A stretch of 64,000 bases of DNA from Tetracentron sinense. Taxonomy: Eukaryota; Streptophyta; Magnoliopsida; Trochodendrales; Trochodendraceae. The position numbers and the translations under genes are program-made. Below the pieces are notes generated by a model that ran no database searches, had not been told where the DNA came from, and was given only the letters and a program-made list of their open reading frames with translations. The stretch lies in assembly GCA_015143295.1 (NCBI GenBank), contig CM026571.1:33508505-33572504 (forward strand). The letters run 5' to 3'. Positions within the stretch are counted from its first letter, which is position 1. Every line of letters begins with the position of its first letter. Of the stretch, positions 56,063 to 64,000 are shown piece by piece.

Positions 56063-56326
56063 GTTCTGCAAATTCCTACACTGAATCCATTTTTCACCCA
56101 TTCCTACTACTTGGACTTATCCTACTTTCCTTTTGACCTTTTCTAAACATGTTTGGGACCTCTTTAAGTTTTATAGACATTAATAAATAATTTATTTAAT
56201 TAGTTATATCATTCTTGCAACACTTCTCAAAGTTTCCCATTTCTCATTTCATGAAATTAAGGATTACAAGGCATTATGCCTTGACACACATCCCAAGGCA
56301 CATACAAAAAGTTTCGGGATTCTACA

Positions 56327-56340
56327 TCCTCCCCCCTTAT
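56327..56340 (-). promoter_or_regulatory. Polypurine tract of K
   Basis: Minus strand AAGGGGGGAGGA directly before the 3' LTR, as in F. Confidence 0.88.
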
Positions 56341-56416
56341 AAAAATTTCATCCCCGAAATTTGGACGGTACTTGCATTACAAAACCAAAACAAAATTACA
56401 TGGTACATACAAAAGC

Positions 56417-57486
56417 CTATTCAAACAACTCAGGGTACTTTTCTTTGACTTCGGCCCCTCGCTCCCATGTAACCTCTTCTCGAGTATGATGTTGCCATTG
56501 CACAAGAACCAATGGGATAGACTTGTTGCAAAGGACTTGATCTCTCCGATCCAAGATATGAACCGGCTTTTCAACCAACGTGAGATCTTCTCAGATTTCT
56601 AACGGTTTCAACTCTAGGACATGCGAAGGGTCCGCAGTGTACTTCCGAAGCATAGACACATGGAAAACGTTGTGAACTACGGCCATGTGAGGTGGAAGAG
56701 CTATCCTGTAAGCAACTTCACCAACCCGCATGATGATCTCGAATGGCCCAATATACCGAGGACTGAGCTTGCCTTGCCTGCCAAATCTCATAATCCCTTT
56801 GCTAGGAGATACTTTCACAAAGACTTGATCCCCAACCTGAAATTCCAAGTCCCTACGGCGAGTGTCAGCATAGCTCTTTTGACGATCTTGAGCGGCTTTC
56901 AACCGATCCTGGATGATCTTGACTTTGTTAGCTGTTTGCTCGATCAACTCCGGACCTAACACCTTTCTCTCTCCTACCTCATCCCAGTAGAGAGGAGACC
57001 TGCAGCTTCGCCTATACAAGGCCTCAAATGGTGTCATTTGGATGCTCAACCGGTAGCTGTTATTGTAGGCAAACTCTACAAAAGGCAAGTGTTCTTCCCA
57101 ACTGCCCTTGAAATCCAACAAACACGCCTGAAGCATGTCTTCGATAACTTGGTTCACCCTCTCGGTTTGTCCATCCGTCTGTGGATGAAAGGCAATGCTG
57201 AAATCAAGTTGGGAACCCATATCTTCCTGAAAAATTTTCTAGAATCTTGATGTGAATCTTGGATCCCGATCTGACACAATACTGACTGGCATCCCGTGCA
57301 ACCTAACCACTTCCTTGAGATATAGTGCGGTCAACTGACTAAAGTTGAAAGTAGTTCAGTAGGGTAAGAAATGCACGGACTTTGTTAAACGATCCACCAC
57401 AACCCATATCGCATCTGAGTTCATTACCATCTTTGGCAAGCCAACAATGAAGTCCATGGAGATGTTCTCCCATTTCAACTCAGGAA
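56417..57486 (-). pseudogene. Integrase core and chromodomain-like end, chromovirus K
   Basis: From 57486: [19 protein letters not shown] (first Asp), [11 protein letters not shown] (second Asp), [20 protein letters not shown] (Glu), EFAYNNSYRLSIQMTPFEALY, GKLSPRYIGPFEIIMRVGEV (GPY/F), VFHVSMLRKY, ILDRRDQVLCNKSIPLVLVQ, WQHHTREEVTWERE, stop TAG 56417-56419. All DDE residues are intact, and 56591-57220 is open, but stops at about 56590, 57240 and 57358 and loss of the N-terminus inactivate it. Confidence 0.93.
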
Positions 57487-58270
57487 TTGGGTAGCATAAG
57501 GTACCGACCTTGAAGAAGCAAGGAAAACCCTCCAACACGTGCGTGAAGTCACTGCCTTAGCTTGAAGAACGAGCTCCCCACGAGCTTGAACCTTGGATTG
57601 AAGAATCCAAGCCTTGAGGTATGATCTAGGGTCCTTATAAACCCTTTGATTCCTTTCCAAATGAAAACCCTAGGTAGAATCCCCTTTCTCCTCTCTCCCT
57701 TTCTCTCAAAAAGCCTAAGTGTGGTGAATAAGACCCTAATGGCTCGGGCAAGCCTTAAGAGGCAAAGGTGTAGCGCCCAAATGATGAAACAACCCTTAAT
57801 GAAATTCTGCAAAATGCGATAGAGCGATCGATCGGTGGTAAATACCGAGTGATCGGTCTCCTACCGAGCGACCGGTGTTTTGACCGATCGACTGGTCAAA
57901 AACAAGCTCTCTGGAATTTTTCTCCATACAAAAAAATGCACCAGCCAATAGCTACCGATCGATTGGTTATGGACCGATCGATCGCTACATGGACCGAGCG
58001 ATCGGTGTTCTGCAAATTCTTACACTGAATCCATTTTTCACCCATTCCTACTACTTGGACTTATCCTACTTCCCTTTTGACATTTTCTAAACATGCCTAA
58101 GACCTCTTTCAGTCTTATAGACATTAATAAATAATTTATTTAATTAGTTATAGCATTCTTGCAACACTTCTCAAAGTTTCCCATTTCTCATTTCATGAAA
58201 TTAGGGATTACAAGGCATCATGCCTTGACACACATCCCAAGCCACATACAAAAAGTTCCGGGGTTCTACA
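57487..58270 (-). repeat. Partial 5' LTR of chromovirus K
   Basis: Matches 55545-56326 of the left LTR with few differences and includes a full palindrome array (57823-58006). It begins abruptly at ggtagcataaggtaccgacc. The integrase side reads ggaattggg and F there reads ggaatagggaggg, so the join falls on a short gg(g) microhomology. Confidence 0.94.
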
Positions 58271-60085
58271 TAAAGGAAATTACGGGTTTCTATTTCTACT
58301 CCAAGGTAGACCAAACAATTATTGTTACAAATCATGCCACTTTCTTGGAGGAAGATATGGATCTTCTTAAAAATGTTGAATTTCATGAGATGAAAGACAA
58401 CATAGCTAATATCCCACCTGAACCTAATTCTTCCACTGTAGACTCTTCTAATTCAATTCCACTGAGAAGGTCTAAAAGAGTTTCTAGACCACCAGATAGA
58501 CTTTAATATTACAATAGTGAGGTTCATCTAGTTATCCCTGATGATGAGGATACAGATCCTAACACTTATCAAGAAGCTACATTAGATGTAGATGCACCTC
58601 AATGGTATAAAGCCATGAATGCTGAAATAAATTCCATGTATGACAACGGCGTTTTGACTTTAGTAAATCCACCAGATGGTATAATTCCCATTGGATGCAA
58701 ATGGATTTACAAAAGGAAGAAGGGTGTCGATGGCAACGTGGAGACCTATAGAGCAAGACTTGTTGCTAAAGGTTACACTCAAATTCAAGGAGTTGATTAT
58801 GAGGATACTTTGTCACCAATAGCTATGCTCAAATCCATCCGGATATTGCTAGCTATAGCTACACATCATGACTATGAGATATGATACATGAATATCAAAA
58901 CTATTTTCCTAAATGGAATGTTAGAAGAAGACATCTATATGAAGCAACCTAAGGGCTTTATTGCTCCTAACCAGGAGAACATGGTATGCAAGCTAAACAA
59001 GTCAATATATGGTTTGAAATAAGCTTCTAGAAGATGGAACCAAAGATTTGATCTTTCCATCAAAGAATATGGATTCCAAAAGAATTTAGAGGAATCTTGT
59101 ATTTACAAGAAGGATGGTGGGAGAGCTACCGTATACCTTATTCTCTATGTAGATGACATCCGACTCATTGGGAATGATATAGGGATGTTGTCATCAGTCA
59201 AGATTTGGCTTTCTCAATATTTCTTAATGAAAGACTTGAGAGAGACATCCTATATTCTCGAAATAAAGATCCTAAGAGACAGAAAATATCAGATGTTGGG
59301 ATTGAGCCAAACTTCCTACATTGACAAGATCTTGTCAAGGTACAGTATGAGTGATTGTAAACCAACTCTCATTCCCTTTAGACATGGTGTTACTTTTTCT
59401 AAAAAGATGGCTCCTATGTTAGCTAATGAGATCGAGCAAATGAAGAGGTGCCCACATGCTTCGGCAGTTGGAAGCCTCATGTATGCCATGTTATGTAACA
59501 GACCGGATATCTGTCATGCAGTGGGAGTTGTTAGTTGGTTTCAGAGTAATCCAGGAGTCATTCATTGGACTACTGTGAAGCACATCATGAAGTAACTGAA
59601 AAGGACTAGGGATTATGTGCTTACTTTTCAATCTGAAGATCTCGTTAGAGTGGGTTATACTGATTCTGATTTCCAATCTGATTCGGATAATAGAGCTTCC
59701 AAATCTGGATATATGTTCACACTAGGTGGTGCTGCTGTGAGTTGGCACAGCATAAAGCAGAAAAGTATTGCAGACTCCACCATAGAAGCAGAATAATTGC
59801 GACTTCTGAAGCTACAAAAGAAGCAGTCTGACTCAGAAGGTTTTTGCAAGAGCTAGGAAATGTTCCTTCAGCAATTAAACCTATCACTCTCTTTTGTAAT
59901 AGTAATGGTGCAGTAGCACATAGCAAAGAACATAGGAGCCATAAGAAGATGAAACATATGGAGAGGAAGTATCATCTCATCTATCAAATTATTGAAAGGC
60001 AAGACATCATTGTTACAAATATTAGTTCTCAACTTAATGTTGTTGACCTGATACAAAAGCTTTATCAGATAAAGTATTTGTAACA
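58271..60085 (+). pseudogene. Reverse transcriptase and RNase H, copia I
   Basis: EITGFYFYSKVDQTIIVT, the linker STVDSSNSIPLRRSKRVSRP, then RT: AMNAEINSMYDNGVLTLVNP, GCKWIYKRKKGVDGNVETY, ARLVAKGYTQIQGVDYED, stop in EI-stop-YMNIKT, YLILYVDDIRLIGNDIGML (catalytic Asp pair at 59146-59157), CPHASAVGSLMYAMLCNRPDI; then RNase H: VGYTDSDFQSDSDNRASKSG, SWHSIKQKSIADSTIEAE, an indel near 59795, CNSNGAVAHSKEHRSHKKMKH. Only about five stops or indels: the best preserved copia pol in the window. Confidence 0.93.
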
Positions 60086-60130
60086 TACTTAGATAGTATG
60101 GGATTGAAATCTATGTCACAGTGACTTTAA

Positions 60131-60145
60131 GGGTAAGTGGGAGAT
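60131..60145 (+). promoter_or_regulatory. Polypurine tract of copia I
   Basis: gggtaagtgggagat directly before TGTTGGACATT at 60146. Confidence 0.88.
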
Positions 60146-60456
60146 TGTTGGACATTATGCCCTAAAAAATCATTTAGATTGTGAGATTTCTATTGATTAG
60201 ATTAATAAAAACATCTTCTTTATCTATTGTGAATTCATTATGGGTAATTGACAAAGATCATGAGATGATCTATACGATATGAGATATCGAACAACGTCCC
60301 TAGGATATATTGTAGGAAAGCTATGTGATTGATTATGGACTGACACGAGTAGGTATAGCTTTCTAATTCCTTATACCTTATAGAGTCACAACTGTGCGTG
60401 AAGCTGGGCACTTCACTTATATGGCTCCCACAATGCTTAGATGTTCTCAATTGTTG
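60146..60456 (+). repeat. 3' LTR of copia I, first 311 bp
   Basis: Reads TGTTGGACATTATGCCCTA and continues colinear with the reverse complement of the right part of the solo LTR at 6239-8439 (ttcattatgggtaattga, gtgaagctgggcacttcac). Interrupted at 60457 by chromovirus J; the rest is beyond the window. Confidence 0.93.
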
Positions 60457-61195
60457 TGTCGCACCCCAAAATACCCCCTAGGAGTTAAGGGATACTTTAG
60501 GACTGACTAAACGTACCTGCCAAACCATCTTGAAGTAAACAAGGCTAACATAATACGATACTATCAATAATAAGAGCGTGGAAGCTAAACATGCATGCTG
60601 AAGCGTAAACTAACTATTTTTTTTCTTCTAAAATTCCAAAATAGTATTCCAAGTGAACATATACGCAACACATATCCCAGTCTAAGGTGGACAGGCCCAC
60701 CTATCAAAATATCAAAATACACAAAAGAACCCTCTCGTACTCTTCCCTCAACAATAGTCGAGTACGGCCACACATCGAGGTCTCTATCCGCTTGAGACTA
60801 TAACGGGATAGACGGCTCTCTCTCCTCTACGTACTCTTCCTTGACCCAAGGCTCCGGGTCGATGGCTTCCTCGGTATCTGCCGACATAAAGGTGCGGCTG
60901 AGCATGGAATACTCAGTGAGTACAAACTACTAGTTAACCATAGCAATAATAAAAGAACAACAAGGGTGAACACAATACAAGGTATCAATTCAAAGCAACA
61001 GTAGCATCATGAGATAAACGGTATTGAACATGAAACAATATCAGTATCTTGACATGCGTGCATGATTGCAAAAACTCCGATAAAACTCATGCTTGGAAAA
61101 CTCATTTCATGTCTCGGTATTGCTTATGAAAATCATCCATGCGTGTCTTGTCTCATCTTGTATACTTGTGAACCTTTTCTTGTGAGCCTCTTCTT

Positions 61196-61533
61196 GTGAG
61201 CCGGAGGCTAGTACCCTTCACTTAGGCTACCAACCTCCTTGACATATTTCATTTACTTGTGAGCCAGAGGCTAGCACTTGAACCTCCCTAGGCTGCCAAC
61301 CTCCTTGACATATTGTTTTCTTATGAGTCAGAGGCTAGTACCCGCACATCCCTGGGCTACCCACCTCCTTGACATATATTGGTTTTAGTTACTTGTTTAG
61401 TTTTCTTGTGAGCCAGAGGCTAATACCCGCACATCCCTGGGCTACCAACCTCCTTGACATCTAGTGTTTTTAGTTTTCTTGTGAGCCAGAGGCTAGTACC
61501 CAAACATCCTTGGGCTACCAACCTCCTTGACAT
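61196..61533. repeat. Five-copy tandem repeat in J LTR (63-85 bp period)
   Basis: Units start gtgagccagaggctagtacc at 61196, 61259, 61323, 61408 and 61481; each has a core of about 52 bp ending ccaacctccttgacat, followed by a variable T-rich spacer, so periods are 63, 64, 85 and 73. Copies differ at several positions. Confidence 0.92.
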
Positions 61534-62357
61534 GCAATGTTTTCTTGTTGACTTATTATATGCATATAATCTTAAAAACTCGGTTCATGCAAACATGCGT
61601 GCTCATGTGCGTGTTAATAGTGACAATCATGATGACATGCTTGGATGAGAGGATCACATAAGTATAGCATTTCCATTTCGAATATAAGCATAAGGGAATG
61701 TAGATAACATGTAGGGTATTTGATAAAGGTAGGCATTTAAACAGAATAACTCAATCCATGCTTTCATAATTCAAGTTCATTTATTCTAATCGTCATTTAA
61801 GCATTTTATCAAACACTTGGTGTGCAACCACATTCATAGTCATTTCGTTTCGATTTCTTAATGCATATATTTCATCACACCACTCACAAAGTATTCATTA
61901 TGTTTGAAATGCCCATCCACCATTTTTCCCGCACACATTCATCAACCAACACGGCATCCAATCGCCTCATCCCCATTTCATCCATTCATACATCCCACTA
62001 TTCATTCACATTTATCTTGTTTAGATTTAGGGAATATGGCACATTTCAAGAAAGGGAAAATACAAGATCAAATCATGATTTTTAAAAGGAAAAACCTAGG
62101 TCATTGCTAGAGAAGTTAGTAGAGTGTACTAACCTTGAATGTCAAGTTTGATCTTTGAGGAAACCCTTGACTGAGGGTGGTTCTTGCTTAAATCTTCAAG
62201 CTTGATCCCTTAATCCCAATACCAAGATCCCCTCTTGGATCTTCCTTCAATCTCCCTTCTCCTCTCCTTTCTCTCCTCTAGGTTAGAAATTCCCAATAGT
62301 GAGATCCCTAACCAAGACAAGAGTTAAAAACCCCCAATTCCACCACCAGTTACCACG

Positions 62358-62577
62358 TGCGATCGATCGATCGTGGGTCCTTGCGATCGATCGCACATGG
62401 ATGCGATCTATCGCACATATACCCGAGCACTATTGTCTGTTTTCTCCCTATATGCGATTGATCGCACATATTTACAATCGATCACAGATCACTGCGATCT
62501 GTCGCACCTGAGACCTCATCCATCGCATATGATCCAGAGACCTTGGGACCCATTTTGCCTGCATGCGATCAATCGCA
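62358..62577. promoter_or_regulatory. TGCGATCGATCGCA palindrome array, J LTR
   Basis: Units near 62358-62374 (fused: cgatcgatcgatcg), then 62382, 62402, 62453, 62473, 62493, 62514 (degenerate) and 62564. Spacing 20, 51, 20, 20, 21, 50. Consensus TGCGATCGATCGCA: core as in the other chromoviruses, outer arms TG/CA. Variants such as tgcgatctatcgca and tacaatcgatcaca show decay at CpG and elsewhere. Confidence 0.85.
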
Positions 62578-62787
62578 CATCCCAGATTTTGTTTTTTTCG
62601 CCCCTACAGATCCATAAGGGTGTTTCCAACCTCATTTTCACAACCTATAGGGTCCTAAACCCCTTCCCTCACACTGTCCTTTGGTGATTAACCTCCAAGC
62701 CATCTTGAATGCCAATTTTAACCCAAGGATTACCAATTGGCCCCAATTACACTATTCATTAGTCAAATAAAGTTTCAGGGTGCTACA

Positions 62788-62800
62788 TCCTCCCTCCTTA
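62788..62800 (-). promoter_or_regulatory. Polypurine tract of J
   Basis: Minus strand AAGGAGGGAGGA directly before the LTR, as in F and K. Confidence 0.87.
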
Positions 62801-62877
62801 CAAAAATTTCATCCTCGAAATTAGGAAAGGACATACATGCACAAAACAATAAAATTTTATAAAAGAGGGTCAAAGCC

Positions 62878-64000
62878 TTAAACAAACAACTGAGGATATT
62901 TTTCTTTTACTTCTGCCTCACGCTCCCATGTAGCCTCTTCTACCGAGTGATGTTGCCACCTTACAAAGACCAAAGGGATGGTCTTGTTGCACAAGACTTG
63001 ATCTCGCCTGTCCAAGATCTGCACTGGTTGTCAACGAGTGTGAGGTCCTCCCGGATCAAGCTCGATGACATGGGAAGGATCCGGAATATACTTTTGGAGC
63101 ATAGAGACATGGAACACGTTATGGACCACCGCCATATAAGCGGGTAAGGCAACACGGTAAGCCACCTCACCGACTCTAGTGATGATCTCGAACGGACCCA
63201 CGTATCTTTGACTGAGCTTGCCCCTCTTCCTGAATCTCATAACACCCTTGGTCAGTGAAATCTTGACAAAAACAAGGTCACCGACTCGGAATTCAAGATC
63301 TCTCCTTCGGTTATCGGCATAGCTTTTCTGTCGATCTTGTACGGTCTTCAACCTCTCCCGGATGAGCTTGACTCTATCCGCAGTTTTTTAATCAAGGCCC
63401 AAAATATTTTTTCTCCAACTTCATCCCAATACAAAGGGGATCTACAACTCCTTCCGTATAATGCTTCAAAAGGTGTCATTTGTATGCTTGCCTGATAACT
63501 ATTGTTGTAGGCAAATTCCAGCAAAGGTAGGTGATCTTCCCAACTTCCTTTGAAGTCTAGCATACATGCACGGAGCATGTCTTCAATAATCTAATTCACT
63601 CACTCGGTTTGCCCATCCGTCTGCGGATGGAAAGCCATGCTAAAGTCTAACCGGGAACCCATTGCCCCTTGAAAACTTTTCCAAAACCTGGACGTGAATC
63701 TCGAGTCCCGATCCGACACAATGCTCACTGGTACCCCATGTAACCGGACTATCTCTTTGATATACAAGGTAGCCAATTGATTGGAGTTGAAGGTGGTCTA
63801 ATACGGCAAGAAATGGGCGGACTTCGTGAGTCTGTCAACCACCACCCATATAGCATTGGTGTTCCTTACCATCTTTGGCAATCCCAAAATGAAGCCTATG
63901 GAGATGTGTTCGCATTTCCACTCAGGAATAGGGAGGGACTGCAAAAGTCCGGCCTATCTTTGGTGTTCGGCTTTGACTTGTTGGCACACCAAGCACCTGG
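62878..64000 (-). pseudogene. Integrase core and chromodomain-like end, chromovirus J
   Basis: Core begins near the edge: the first catalytic Asp block reads [11 protein letters not shown] where K has [11 protein letters not shown], so Asp is changed to Gly. Then [11 protein letters not shown] (second Asp), [10 protein letters not shown] (Glu), EFAYNNSYQASIQMTPFEALY, a frame change near 63400, GKLSQRYVGPFEIITRVGEV, VFHVSMLQKYIPDPSHVIEL, a small deletion near 63030, ILDRRDQVLCNKTIPLVFVR, WQHHSVEEATWERE, stop TAA 62878-62880. Inactive as it stands. Confidence 0.92.

Larger units (their letters stand above)
54088..56326 (-). repeat. 3' LTR of chromovirus K (2239 bp)
   Basis: Plus-strand ends TGTCGCAACCC and GGGATTCTACA. 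Same subfamily as the solo LTR at 19922. Contains a 38-bp tandem repeat (54837 onward) and a palindrome array with units at 55880, 55901, 55920, 55940, 56010, 56029 and 56049 (spacing 21, 19, 20, 70, 19, 20). Confidence 0.95.
54088..58270 (-). mobile_element. Chromovirus K, internally deleted (4183 bp)
   Basis: Flanked by caaag (54083-54087) and taaag (58271-58275), one mismatch. Complete left LTR 54088-56326, polypurine tract, the C-terminal two thirds of integrase, then a sudden join at 57487 to the inner part of the second LTR (57487-58270). Gag, protease, RT, RNase H, the primer-binding site and about 1.45 kb of the 5' LTR are deleted. Excision restores the copia I frame (GYPKEITGFYFY). 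Confidence 0.95.
53713..60456 (+). mobile_element. Ty1/copia element I, split by chromovirus K, 3' LTR cut by chromovirus J
   Basis: Pieces 53713-54087 and 58271-60456 give integrase, RT, RNase H, polypurine tract and the first 311 bp of the 3' LTR. The gag, protease and 5' LTR are missing. K is inserted in the integrase-RT joint; J is inserted in the LTR at 60457. The LTR start (TGTTGGACATTATGCCC) shows that I belongs to the family of the solo LTR at 6239. Confidence 0.92.
60457..62787 (-). repeat. 3' LTR of chromovirus J (2331 bp)
   Basis: Plus-strand ends TGTCGCACCCC and CAGGGTGCTACA, nearest to G in its termini. Contains five diverged tandem units (61196-61533) and a palindrome array of a third type (62358-62577). 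No clear TATA box was found next to the array. Confidence 0.93.
60457..64000 (-). mobile_element. Chromovirus J, 3' part (runs off the window)
   Basis: 3' LTR 60457-62787, polypurine tract, and integrase to the window edge. The candidate left target duplication is tgttg (60452-60456); the partner lies outside. Inserted in the 3' LTR of copia I, so younger than I. Confidence 0.92.

Noticed and set aside
58201..58386. Minus-strand open stretch over the K/I junction
   Set aside because: Antisense to copia I linker and K LTR end, with no similarity on its own.
1..64000. Host protein-coding genes, tRNA or rRNA genes
   Set aside because: Every protein-like segment is retroelement gag or pol. The tRNA-like phrases are primer-binding sites (12-mers), not full tRNAs.
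1..64000. An integrated DNA virus (pararetrovirus) among the gypsy-like sequences
   Set aside because: All RT regions are accompanied by integrase and LTRs with target duplications, and no movement-protein-like or coat-type frame is seen, so they are LTR retrotransposons.

Overview
This is plant nuclear DNA, very probably a pericentromeric or otherwise repeat-rich tract of a seed-plant genome. Almost all of the 64 kb can be assigned to LTR retrotransposons inserted into one another. I see no host protein gene, no tRNA or rRNA gene and no prokaryotic feature. The evidence for a plant is the set of element lineages (Ty3/gypsy Tat-type with a second RNase H; Ty3/gypsy Tekay/Del-type chromoviruses; Ty1/copia), primer-binding sites of the plant initiator-Met type, and a CCCTAA-like minisatellite. 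I cannot name the species.

Layout: (1) 1-3358, minus strand: 5' half (gag, protease, RT) of a Tat gypsy element, 'A'. (2) 3361-5050: a copia LTR truncated at both ends. (3) 5051-10432, minus: a second Tat element, 'B' (RT, RNase H, second RNase H, integrase), split by a perfect solo copia LTR at 6239-8439. (4) 10445-10993: telomere-like minisatellite. (5) 10994-12870: truncated minus-strand copia LTR. (6) 12871-44088, plus: Tat element 'D', same family as A, dismembered by three insertions: solo copia LTR (12974-15156), solo chromovirus LTR (19922-22179), and copia element 'L' (23225-41742) that itself holds a complete chromovirus 'F' (26309-35172). This gives three nesting levels. (7) 44089-49112, minus: chromovirus 'G', 3' end lost. 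(8) 49206-53712, plus: 3' part of copia 'H'. (9) 53713-60456, plus: copia 'I', interrupted by deleted chromovirus 'K' (54088-58270). (10) 60457-64000, minus: chromovirus 'J', running off the edge.

Five insertions have exact or one-mismatch 5-bp target duplications, and removing each restores the reading frame of the host element, so the order of events is well supported. The coding regions are broken mostly by stop codons replacing Gln, Arg or Trp codons, the pattern expected from deamination of methylated cytosine. The most intact pol regions are those of F and I.

The most unusual signal lies in the chromovirus LTRs. Every sufficiently complete one carries an array of 14-bp palindromes built on CGATCGATCG, spaced 19-21 bp (about two helical turns), in two groups separated by a fixed gap. 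In F and G the array sits about 55 bp upstream of a TATA box. The outer two base pairs of the palindrome differ between subfamilies (ACC..GGT, TAC..GTA, TGC..GCA) but remain complementary in nearly all copies. This looks like a co-evolving regulatory or structural array. Other notable points: element L apparently transposed after its own gag-pol had decayed, and the 3' non-coding tail of D carries dispersed TCCCCAG-type motifs resembling the complement of a Tat primer-binding site.
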